Assembly (NCBI RefSeq): GCF_009363655.1
Contig: NZ_CP045393.1
Span: 1-64,000 of the forward strand
DNA length: 64,000 nucleotides
Direction: 5' to 3'
Source of the DNA: Roseovarius sp. THAF27
GTDB taxonomy: Bacteria > Pseudomonadota > Alphaproteobacteria > Rhodobacterales > Rhodobacteraceae
Part shown: piece by piece, positions 19,632 to 26,962 of the stretch
Layout: every line of letters starts with the position of its first letter
How positions within the stretch are numbered: position 1 is the first letter of the stretch
Program-made: the position numbers and the translations under genes
Notes under the pieces: model-generated
Databases searched by the model: none
Told to the model about the DNA's origin: nothing
What the model saw: only the letters and a program-made list of their open reading frames with translations

Positions 19632-20632
19632 GCCAGCAGCCTTTCAAGTTCCTCGTCGCTCAGGTCGACATGATAATAGAGTTCGTAGAAGGCGCGGGTC
19701 TCTGCGCGCAGATCGCCCTCCCACCGGTCAGGATACAGTAATCCGGCCATCCATCTCAGGCCGATTATCCGGTTGAGCGATGGTGGTCGATCGATCCAGC
19801 CGAAGGGGGCGGTTGGCGACAGGTAGACCCGCCCGTCCTCGACCGCATCGATGCCCTGCCACAGCGGTTCGTCGAAGACCTTGCCGAAGAAATTCGGGTC
19901 CCACGTCACGATTGTGTCCGGGTTGGCCACGATCACCTGTTCCATGGACGCCTGCACCAGACCGCGCGTCGCGCCGCCATCGTCCGCCACGTTGCGCCCG
20001 CCCGCGCGCTCGATGATCTCGGTGTTGATCGACCCTTTCATGCCCGTCTCCAGCCCCTCGGGACCGCGGGCCAGATAGACGCGGGGACGCTCCTCTTCCG
20101 GGACGTCTTCGAGGATGGCGTCGATCCGGGCAAAGGTGGCCTCGACGTCTTCGACCAACGCCGCGCCGCGCTCCGGCACGCCGAGTGCCTCGCCCAGAAG
20201 GCGCAGCGCGGCGGGCGTGTTCTCGAACCGCCCGTCGATCAGGATATAGGGGATTCCAGTCTGTTCCTGAACCCGGTCGGCGAGATCGATATAAGTGTCC
20301 CGGACTGAGCCGAAATCGAGGATCAGGTCAGGCTCGATCTGCAGCACACGCTCCAGGTTCGCCTCGCCGCCGCGCCCGGTCAGGCGGCCAGTTTCGGGCA
20401 GGTCTCGATAGGGCTCGGCGATATAGGCGCGCTCCTCGGGTCGCAGGGCGCGCGGCCAGCCGGTCATCGCCTCGGGCTTCATGATGTAGAGCAGGATGGC
20501 GGCGGGTGGCCCGGCGGCAAACACGGTGGTCACGTCGTCTGGAATCTCAACGATCCGCCCGGTGCTGTCGGTGATCGTGCGCGCCTGCACCGGCAGCGCC
20601 ACCAGCAACAGAAGCAGAAGCAGGTATCTCAC
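19604..20632 (-). CDS. FecB/MolA-like periplasmic substrate-binding protein
   Basis: The 342-residue class III binding protein has a TroA-like fold pattern (ILDFGSVRDTYIDLADRVQE, then IERAGGRNVADDGG). A signal peptide RYLLLLLLLVALPVQA follows a GTG start at 20632. The GTG lies directly after the stop of the ModA-like gene, and the frame upstream of it is only a shadow of that gene. It would deliver substrate to the adjacent FecCD-type permease. Placement between mop, a ModA-like protein and tup genes suggests molybdate/tungstate rather than iron-siderophore. Confidence 0.8.
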   Translation of the reverse strand: MRYLLLLLLLVALPVQARTITDSTGRIVEIPDDVTTVFAAGPPAAILLYIMKPEAMTGWPRALRPEERAYIAEPYRDLPETGRLTGRGGEANLERVLQIEPDLILDFGSVRDTYIDLADRVQEQTGIPYILIDGRFENTPAALRLLGEALGVPERGAALVEDVEATFARIDAILEDVPEEERPRVYLARGPEGLETGMKGSINTEIIERAGGRNVADDGGATRGLVQASMEQVIVANPDTIVTWDPNFFGKVFDEPLWQGIDAVEDGRVYLSPTAPFGWIDRPPSLNRIIGLRWMAGLLYPDRWEGDLRAETRAFYELYYHVDLSDEELERLLAWAEGRPPN

Positions 20633-20633
20633 G

Positions 20634-21425
20634 TCACTCTCCTTTCGGCACCGCGGCGGCGTCGAAACCGTACTCCGCCAAGACCGACTGGCCCGCCGGC
20701 GACAGGATGTGCAGCGCGAGTTTCGATGCCTCGGGTGGGGCGCCATCAAGCACGATCAGGCCGTAATCGGCCCCCACCGACAACGGGTCGGGAACCTGCA
20801 CGATTTGCAGGTCCGGCACTTCCTTGCGGGCCAGAACGGCGTTGGTGCAATAGGTCAGGAACAGGTCGGCCTGGTCGCTGTCGAGAACCCAGGCATAGGT
20901 GCTGCGCCCCTCGGGCGGCGTGGCGCTGTCGGGCCCGCCGGTCAATTGCAGGGCCTTGGCCCTGAGCGCGTCGGCATGGCCGGACTTGTCGAACAGTTGA
21001 AACGCGTAATCGCCGGACGGGTCCGCCTTGGGCGTGGACGTGCCCAGGCGAATGTTTTCGTCGAGCATGACATCGAGCAACGTCTCGGACGTCGCCTCCA
21101 CCTCGGGTCGTGCCAGACCGCACAAGCGATTGCGGGCAAAGAGCGCGACGGGGCCGCCCTTGCCGGTGCTCTCCAGCGTCCGGGGGTGGCGCATGTTTGC
21201 AGAGGCGAAGACATGCGCCGTCTCTCCCGCCTCTATCCGCTCGCGCATCAGGCCGGACGGACCGAAGCTGGTCGCGACAGGCGTGCCGTAGGTCTCGGCA
21301 AAGTCCGCGGCCACGTCGGACAGTGCGGCTTTCAAGCTGCCCGCGGCGTAAAGCGAGAGGTCCTGCGCCTGGGCTTGGTTCATCGTGAGGCAGAGGGCCG
21401 CTGCCAGCAGGAATGCGTGTCGCAT
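20634..21425 (-). CDS. ModA-like molybdate/tungstate-binding protein
   Basis: The 263-residue periplasmic protein has a Sec signal peptide (MRHAFLLAAALCLTMNQAQA) followed by the ModA opening DLSLYAAGSLKAALSDVAAD and a type II oxyanion-binding fold (FGPSGLMRERIEAGETAHVF). No modB or modC is seen in the window. Its only adjacent transporter is the FecBCD-type cassette downstream in the same operon, so it is either a second receptor for that importer or an accessory scavenger. Confidence 0.78.
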   Translation of the reverse strand: MRHAFLLAAALCLTMNQAQAQDLSLYAAGSLKAALSDVAADFAETYGTPVATSFGPSGLMRERIEAGETAHVFASANMRHPRTLESTGKGGPVALFARNRLCGLARPEVEATSETLLDVMLDENIRLGTSTPKADPSGDYAFQLFDKSGHADALRAKALQLTGGPDSATPPEGRSTYAWVLDSDQADLFLTYCTNAVLARKEVPDLQIVQVPDPLSVGADYGLIVLDGAPPEASKLALHILSPAGQSVLAEYGFDAAAVPKGE

Positions 21426-21458
21426 GGTGAGTTTCCCATTGTTCGTCTTCAGGGTTGT

Positions 21459-21929
21459 TCAGGATTTCGGAGGCGCCACGGGGGTAAAGGCGCAGCGGTC
21501 AGGCTTGATGTCGATCAGCGGCGTGCCGTCGAGGCAATCCAGGCCACGCACGATCAGCGTGTTTTCTTCGATGCTCAGCAACCGGACAAGCGACGTGCCG
21601 ATAGGGTTGGGCCGCACCGGCGAGCGCAAGGCGAAGGTTCCGACGGTCGCGCCGTCGCTGCGCGGGCTTTGGCAAACAAGATCGCGGCGGCTGCGGTCCA
21701 GCCAGTAAAGCACTTCGATCATTTCGTAGTCTTCCAGCCCTTTCAGGGCAGGACGCCAGACTGGATCCAACTCGATCCGGCACTGCGGCCCGTCGCTTCG
21801 GCCCTGTCGCGGACAGTCCTCGCGCCGCAGCCAGGGCGTGTGGATCGTGCCAATAAAGCGCAGCGCCGCGTCGCCGGGAGCGGGCAGGTCCACGATTGTC
21901 TCACCGGGGCGAATGTCAGAGCCACTCAC
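21459..21929 (-). CDS. trmO: TrmO/TsaA-family protein (tRNA m6t6A37 methyltransferase fold)
   Basis: The 156-residue protein has the TrmO core: IGTIHTPWLRREDCPRQG, LVCQSPRSDGATVGTFALRS and RSPVRPNPIGTSLVRL. In E. coli TrmO methylates t6A37 of tRNAThr; this protein lacks the C-terminal extension of the E. coli enzyme. GTG start with GGAGG seven bases before it. It heads the ModA/FecBCD-type operon and diverges from tupB. A role in Mo/W metabolism has not been established for the family as far as I know. Confidence 0.8.
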   Translation of the reverse strand: MSGSDIRPGETIVDLPAPGDAALRFIGTIHTPWLRREDCPRQGRSDGPQCRIELDPVWRPALKGLEDYEMIEVLYWLDRSRRDLVCQSPRSDGATVGTFALRSPVRPNPIGTSLVRLLSIEENTLIVRGLDCLDGTPLIDIKPDRCAFTPVAPPKS

Positions 21930-21941
21930 GGCGACCTCCGT

Positions 21942-22094
21942 AAATTTTGCAGTTCCCGGTACGGCGCAAGAAACAAGGCAGCCGTCGTCGGAACGTAGAA
22001 TTTCTTTTCAAGCATTGCCGTACTTGAACTTTATCCGTTGGATGGCATAGTGTGCGAGGGAACGTAAGATTTGCAAGGTGGGAAATTTTGCAGT
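21942..22094. promoter_or_regulatory. Divergent trmO-tupB control region with paired repeats
   Basis: AAATTTTGCAGT occurs at 21942-21953 and again at 22083-22094, next to the two divergent starts. GGAACGTA followed by a similar A/T tail occurs at 21990-22003 and 22059-22072. A candidate tupB promoter is TTGAAC (22024-22029), an 18-bp spacer, TAGTGT (22048-22053). These repeats could be sites for a Mo/W-responsive regulator such as the HTH protein at 24445-25344. Confidence 0.4.
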
Positions 22095-22795
22095 CTATTG
22101 GAGAAGCTTTCGGCCTCGCGCTCGACCTCGTCGCCTCGGGTGATGGGGATCTGATCGAAATCGTTCTGTTGTCTCTGCGCGTAAGCCTGACGGCTACCGT
22201 GCTGGCCTGCCTGATCGGCCTGCCGATCGGAGCGCTGGTGGCCACCGGGCGCTTTCCCGGGCGCAACGCCGTCCTGATCGTCATGAACGCGCTGATGGGG
22301 CTTCCGCCGGTGGTCGTCGGCCTGCTCGTCTATCTTCACCTCTCACGCTCGGGTCCGCTTGGTTTTCTGGGGCTGCTCTACACGCCCACCGCAATGATCA
22401 TCGCCCAGACCATCCTAATCGCCCCGATCGTCGCGGCGCTGTCACGACAGGTGCTGGAAGATCTGCACGCCGAGTATGCCGAGCAATTCCGGTCGCTTTG
22501 CCTGACCAAGCTTCACACCGTGCAAGCGCTTTTGTGGGATGCGCGGTATTCGTTGCTGACGGTGGGGCTGGCCGGGTTTGGCCGTGCGGTGGCCGAGGTG
22601 GGCGCGGTCATCATCGTCGGTGGCAATATCGACCACCTGACGCGGGTCATGACCACCGCAATCGCGCTGGAGACCTCCAAGGGCGACCTCGCGCTCGCGT
22701 TGGCGCTTGGCATCGTCCTTTTGGTCATTGCCCTGGGCGTCAATGCCGCCGTGCAATCGGTGCGCATGACCGCGGCGCGGCAAGCCTATGTCTGA
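22088..22795 (+). CDS. tupB: Tungstate ABC transporter permease
   Basis: The 235-residue permease has about five membrane helices, with the ABC inner-membrane loop EQFRSLCLTKLHTVQALLWDA and GFGRAVAEVGAVIIVGGN typical of TupB-like proteins. A TTG at 22088 (codons TTG CAG TCT ATT GGA) with AAGGTGG seven bases before it is preferred to the in-frame GTG at 22052. That GTG lies inside the candidate -10 element. The downstream gene overlaps by 8 bp. Confidence 0.85.
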   Translation: MQSIGEAFGLALDLVASGDGDLIEIVLLSLRVSLTATVLACLIGLPIGALVATGRFPGRNAVLIVMNALMGLPPVVVGLLVYLHLSRSGPLGFLGLLYTPTAMIIAQTILIAPIVAALSRQVLEDLHAEYAEQFRSLCLTKLHTVQALLWDARYSLLTVGLAGFGRAVAEVGAVIIVGGNIDHLTRVMTTAIALETSKGDLALALALGIVLLVIALGVNAAVQSVRMTAARQAYV

Positions 22796-23543
22796 TGCGG
22801 CGCTTCCTCTGAGCCGCGAATTGGCCCCGTCCGCGCGGCCTGCCGCGATCCTGCCGCTGGCGGTGCGTAACCTCGGTCTGCGCTTCGGCAAGACGACCGT
22901 GCTCGATGGCGTCGGTTTTGATCTCGGGCCCTCCGGCTGCACCATGGTCATGGGCCCCAATGGCGCAGGCAAGAGCCTGCTGCTGAAGCTCTTGCACGGG
23001 CTACTTCCCCCGACCTCGGGCAGTATCGACTGGCGCGGGCAGGGGCCGCGGGACGTCACCGCGCGACAGGCGCTGGTTTTTCAGAAACCTGTTCTGCTGC
23101 GGCGGTCGGTGGCGGCCAATGTCGATTTCGTCCTGAAGGTCCGTGGCAAGGACCGCGCGCGGGCCGCGGCGCTTCTCGATCACGTCGGGCTGGCCCACAA
23201 GGCCCATCAGCCGGCGCGCCTCCTGTCGGGGGGCGAGGCGCAGCGACTGGCGCTGGCCCGCGCGCTGGCGGCGGATCCCGAAGTGCTGTTCCTCGATGAA
23301 CCCACGGCCAGCCTCGACCCCGCGTCGGTCTTGGCCATTGAAAAGATCGTCCGGGACGCCAGCGCGCGCGGCGTGCGCATCGTCTTTGTGACCCACGACA
23401 TGGGGCAGGCGCGCCGCATGGCCGACGACATACTGTTTCTCAGCGGTGGCGGCATCGCAGAACACAGCCGCGCCGCAGACTTCTTTCCCGAACCGCAGAG
23501 CAAGGCGGCGCGGGACTACCTGAACGGCGAAATCGTCGTCTGA
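22788..23543 (+). CDS. tupC: Tungstate ABC transporter ATP-binding protein
   Basis: The 251-residue ATPase has Walker A GPNGAGKSLL, Q-loop VFQKPVLLRRSV, signature LLSGGEAQRLALARA, Walker B VLFLDEPTASLDP and switch His in VTHD. Q-loop and C-terminus match TupC/phosphate-like importer ATPases. It overlaps tupB and is followed after 27 bp by tupA. Confidence 0.88.
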   Translation: MSDAALPLSRELAPSARPAAILPLAVRNLGLRFGKTTVLDGVGFDLGPSGCTMVMGPNGAGKSLLLKLLHGLLPPTSGSIDWRGQGPRDVTARQALVFQKPVLLRRSVAANVDFVLKVRGKDRARAAALLDHVGLAHKAHQPARLLSGGEAQRLALARALAADPEVLFLDEPTASLDPASVLAIEKIVRDASARGVRIVFVTHDMGQARRMADDILFLSGGGIAEHSRAADFFPEPQSKAARDYLNGEIVV

Positions 23544-23570
23544 ATGACTTCACGAAAGGGAGTATCCATC

Positions 23571-24389
23571 ATGCAAATGAAATCATTCGGTGCGGCCGCA
23601 GTCGTGCTGGCCCTCACGGGCGGCGCCTGGGCGCAGGATCAGTCGATCATCGTGCAATCCACGACCTCGACGGCAAACTCGGGCCTTTACGACTACTTGC
23701 TGCCGATCTTTCAGGACAAGACCGGCATCCAGGTCAACGTCGTGGCCGTCGGTACCGGCCAGGCGATCAAGAACGCCGAGAATTGCGATGGCGACGTGCT
23801 GCTGGTGCATGCCAAGCCGTCCGAGGAAAAATTCGTTGAGGCGGGGTTCGGCACCGCGCGCACGGACCTGATGTATAACGACTTCGTCATCGTCGGCCCC
23901 GAGGGCGACCCGGCGGGCGTGGGCGGCACGGACGACGTGCAGGGCGCGCTGTCCAAGATCGCCGAGGCGGGTGCGCTTTTCGCCTCGCGCGGGGATGACA
24001 GTGGCACCCACAAGAAGGAAATGGCGCTGTGGTCCGACAGCGGCGTCGACCCCACGGCGGCCAGCGGCGACTGGTACCGCGAGACCGGCTCGGGCATGGG
24101 CGCCACGCTCAATGCCGGCATCGGCATGGGCGCCTATGTCATGACCGACCGCGCCACCTGGATCAGCTTCGACAACAAGCAGGATTACCAGATCCAGGTC
24201 GAGGGCGACGAGGATATGTTCAACCAGTACGGAGTGATTCCGGTCAATCCCGAGAAGTGTCCCAGCGTGAACGTGGACGCCGCGCAGACATTTGCCGACT
24301 GGCTGGTCTCGGACGAAGGGCAGGAGGCGATCGCAGCCTACAAAGTGGCCGACCAGCAACTGTTCTTCCCTAACGCATCGGAAAACTGA
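23571..24389 (+). CDS. tupA: Tungstate-binding periplasmic protein
   Basis: The 272-residue protein has a signal peptide (MKSFGAAAVVLALTGGAWAQ) followed by IIVQSTTSTANSGLYDYLLP, the TTTSxxNSG-type anion-binding motif of TupA, and FASRGDDSGTHKKEMALW, another ligand-loop signature. The start at ATG 23571 is chosen because AAAGGGAG sits eight bases upstream; an earlier in-frame ATG directly after the tupC stop lacks a site. Completes the tupBCA importer. Confidence 0.9.
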   Translation: MQMKSFGAAAVVLALTGGAWAQDQSIIVQSTTSTANSGLYDYLLPIFQDKTGIQVNVVAVGTGQAIKNAENCDGDVLLVHAKPSEEKFVEAGFGTARTDLMYNDFVIVGPEGDPAGVGGTDDVQGALSKIAEAGALFASRGDDSGTHKKEMALWSDSGVDPTAASGDWYRETGSGMGATLNAGIGMGAYVMTDRATWISFDNKQDYQIQVEGDEDMFNQYGVIPVNPEKCPSVNVDAAQTFADWLVSDEGQEAIAAYKVADQQLFFPNASEN

Positions 24390-24444
24390 TAGATATGTCG
24401 GGGCGGTGGTGCACCCGCCGTCCCAACATCCTTAATCAGGTGCC

Positions 24445-25344
24445 ATGGCCGAACTTGACCTTCCCGATCACGAATACCTGACCGTCAGGGAGCTGGCCGA
24501 GCTTCTGCGCCTCAAGGAACGCAAGGTTTATGACCTTGCCGCTTCGGGCGCGGTGCCGTGTTCGCGCGCGACCGGAAAGCTGCTGTTCCCGGCCAACGAA
24601 ATCCGGACCTGGATCGCTCGGGCACAGTCGGGCGGGGGGGATGGGCAGGGCAAGCTTTCCAAGCCGCGCTCGCCCATCGTGCTTGGCAGTCACGACCCCT
24701 TGCTGGACTGGGCGATCCGCCAGTCGCGCTGTGGGCTGGCCACGTTGCATGACGGCTCGAATGACGGGCTTGAACGGTTCACCACCGGCGAGGGCATCGC
24801 GGCGGGCCTGCATATCCTCGATGCCACCACCAATCTCTGGAACGTGCCCGCTGTCTCGAAAGCGGCCTCGCGGCAGAATGCGGTTCTTGTGCGGTTCGCG
24901 GTGCGGCGGCGTGGACTCGTGGTCCGGCCCGGAGGACAAGTGCCTGATTCTCTTGGGGATCTTGAGGGTTTCCGGCTTGTTCCGCGGCAGGCGGGATCGG
25001 GCACCGATACGCTGTTGCGGCACCTGGCGGAGCGGGAGGGGCTGGACCTGGGCGCGCTGGACCTGGCGGAGGTCGCCAGGACCGAGGACGAGGCCGTGGA
25101 GGCGGTCCGGCGCGGGGCGGCGGATACGACCTTTGGGCTGGAAGCGGTTGCGCGGAGTTACGGGCTGGATTTCGTGCCTGTCATCGACGAGGAATTCGCG
25201 TTGCTGGTTGACCGAAAGGCGTGGTTTGAGCCGCCTTTCCAGGCGCTTATGACCTTCTGTGGCTCGGATGCCTTCCGGGCGCGGGCGGAGGCCTATGGGG
25301 GCTACGATATCGAGGGTTTCGGCGCTGTTCAGTGGAACGCGTAG
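24445..25344 (+). CDS. HTH plus periplasmic-binding-domain regulator (putative Mo/W sensor)
   Basis: The 299-residue cytoplasmic protein (no signal peptide) begins with an excisionase/MerR-like helix-turn-helix (EYLTVRELAELLRLKERKVY, about 10-60). A PBP-like domain follows (about 75-299: GSHDPLLDWAI, RQAGSGTDTLLRHLAEREG, VDRKAWFEPPFQALMTFCGS). Such one-component proteins couple DNA binding to ligand binding by a ModA-like fold. It lies 55 bp after tupA in the same orientation, so it plausibly senses molybdate or tungstate and controls the island. Confidence 0.75.
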   Translation: MAELDLPDHEYLTVRELAELLRLKERKVYDLAASGAVPCSRATGKLLFPANEIRTWIARAQSGGGDGQGKLSKPRSPIVLGSHDPLLDWAIRQSRCGLATLHDGSNDGLERFTTGEGIAAGLHILDATTNLWNVPAVSKAASRQNAVLVRFAVRRRGLVVRPGGQVPDSLGDLEGFRLVPRQAGSGTDTLLRHLAEREGLDLGALDLAEVARTEDEAVEAVRRGAADTTFGLEAVARSYGLDFVPVIDEEFALLVDRKAWFEPPFQALMTFCGSDAFRARAEAYGGYDIEGFGAVQWNA

Positions 25345-25648
25345 CGGGGCCGATCGGGATGCGAGCGGGGCCGCCACGTATATGACCGCCGACGTGCGGG
25401 AGGCACTCGGGCGACGCGCGCCGGAAGCGGTAAATCCGGGATTTCCCTGAACCACCGGACGGGCTGGTTAACGCAGGCGCGAAGCCCGGAAACAGGGGGG
25501 TGACACGCGTGCACCCCCCGTGCACCCCCCGTACACCGCCGCGGTGCGGCGGGCGGGCGATGAAAAAGGTGAACGCACCGTGCGGTTCGACCGGAATATT
25601 GCGAGGTCATGAACGCACTGCACGGTCCGGCGCGGGGCGCGTGACGCT
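25345..25648. other. 304-bp intergenic region with GC-rich hairpin
   Basis: The region separates two convergent transcription units. It contains two near-identical GTGCACCCCCC units (about 25510-25530) and a hairpin CCGCCGC-GGT-GCGGCGG (25536-25552) without a T tract. No open frame here has a convincing protein. The hairpin may slow convergent transcription. Confidence 0.5.
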
Positions 25649-26962
25649 TCAGTTCAGCGTGTCGATCAGGCCTTCGGGCTGGCCGGTGACCACGAATGTC
25701 AGCGCCTCGGGGTCGAGCCATTCCCGGGCCACGCGGTTGACGTCTTCGAGCGTGACGGCATTCACCTTGTCGTTGCGGTTGGCGATATACTCGGTCCCCA
25801 ACCCGTCCATCTGCATTCCGACGGCGATGTTGGCAATCGTGCCGTTGCCGTCGAACCGCAGCGGATAGGCGCCGGTGAGATAGGTCTTGGCGTCGTCCAG
25901 TTCCTCCTGGGTCACGCCCTCTTCGCGGATGCGCTGCCACTCGGCCTGGATGACCTCGACCGCCTGGGCCACGCGATCGTTGGCGGACGCGACGCTGCCC
26001 ATCCAGACCTGCGCGTCGTCACGGTCGGCGAGGTAGGAATAAACCCCATAGGTCAGCCCGCGCTTTTCGCGCACCTCGGTCATCAGCCGGCTTTCGAAGC
26101 CGCCGCCGCCGAGGATGTGGTTGAGCACGAAGGCCGGAAAGAAATCGGGGTCTTCGCGTTCCAGGCCGGGCTGCGCGAAGATGGCGATGGATTGCGGCGT
26201 CGCGTAATCGACCACCTTGATTCCGCCGGGCAGGTTGAGCGTGGCGTCATCGGGGAGGGGCGCGCCGGTCTCGGGCAGGTCGGACAGAAGCATGTCGAGC
26301 AGCGACGCGAGCTCTTCGCTGTCGATGTCGCCCACCGCGCTGACATAGAGACGGTCGCGGGCCAGGGTCGCCCGATGCGCCGCGACGATATCCTCGCGGC
26401 TAAGGGCGCCGACGCTGTCGGCGGTGCCGTTTTCGTCGCTGCCATAGGGATGATCCCCGTAGACCAGGCTGTCGAACCGAGCGCGCGCGATCTGTTGCGG
26501 GTCCTTCGCGTCGGACTGGATGATTGACAGGATCTGCGCACGAACCCGTTCGATGGCCTCTTCGTCGAAGCGCGGCTCGACGAGGCTGTCCTTGAGAAGC
26601 GCCATGGACTCGTCGCGGTTCTCGGTCAGGAAGCGGGCCGATACCGAAAGCGAATCCGGGCCCGCGTCGTAGGAAAACGACGCGGCAAGGGAGTCCGCCG
26701 CGCGCGAAAAGGCACGGGCATCGAGATCGCCGGCGCCTTCCTCGAGAAGGCCGGTCATCAGGTTGACGGCGCCCCGTTTGCCCGGAGCATCGAGAGAGGT
26801 GCCGCCGCGAAATCGCAACTCCAGCGCGACGAAGGGGATCGAGTGATCCTCGACCAGCCACGCGTCTATGCCGCCGGGCGTGGTGATTTCCTGAATGTCG
26901 ACGTCCGCCCGCGCGGGCAGCGCGGTGAACAGCATGAACGCGGCAAGAACCAAGCGGATCAT
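25649..26962 (-). CDS. M16 peptidase-like protein, probably non-catalytic partner
   Basis: The 437-residue secreted protein has a signal peptide (MIRLVLAAFMLFTALPARA) and the insulinase/pitrilysin fold (RFRGGTSLDAPGKRGAVNLM, GGGFESRLMTEVREKRGLTY). The zinc motif HxxEH is missing: the equivalent segment reads NLMTGLLEEG. Such inactive subunits pair with an active M16 protein, here the gene immediately upstream, whose stop overlaps this start (ATGA). Periplasmic heterodimer predicted. Confidence 0.88.
   Translation of the reverse strand: MIRLVLAAFMLFTALPARADVDIQEITTPGGIDAWLVEDHSIPFVALELRFRGGTSLDAPGKRGAVNLMTGLLEEGAGDLDARAFSRAADSLAASFSYDAGPDSLSVSARFLTENRDESMALLKDSLVEPRFDEEAIERVRAQILSIIQSDAKDPQQIARARFDSLVYGDHPYGSDENGTADSVGALSREDIVAAHRATLARDRLYVSAVGDIDSEELASLLDMLLSDLPETGAPLPDDATLNLPGGIKVVDYATPQSIAIFAQPGLEREDPDFFPAFVLNHILGGGGFESRLMTEVREKRGLTYGVYSYLADRDDAQVWMGSVASANDRVAQAVEVIQAEWQRIREEGVTQEELDDAKTYLTGAYPLRFDGNGTIANIAVGMQMDGLGTEYIANRNDKVNAVTLEDVNRVAREWLDPEALTFVVTGQPEGLIDTLN

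Noticed and set aside
25510..25530. Repeated GTGCACCCCCC units, considered as a CRISPR or iteron array
   Set aside because: Only two adjacent copies without spacers or further repetition; simple low-complexity repeat.
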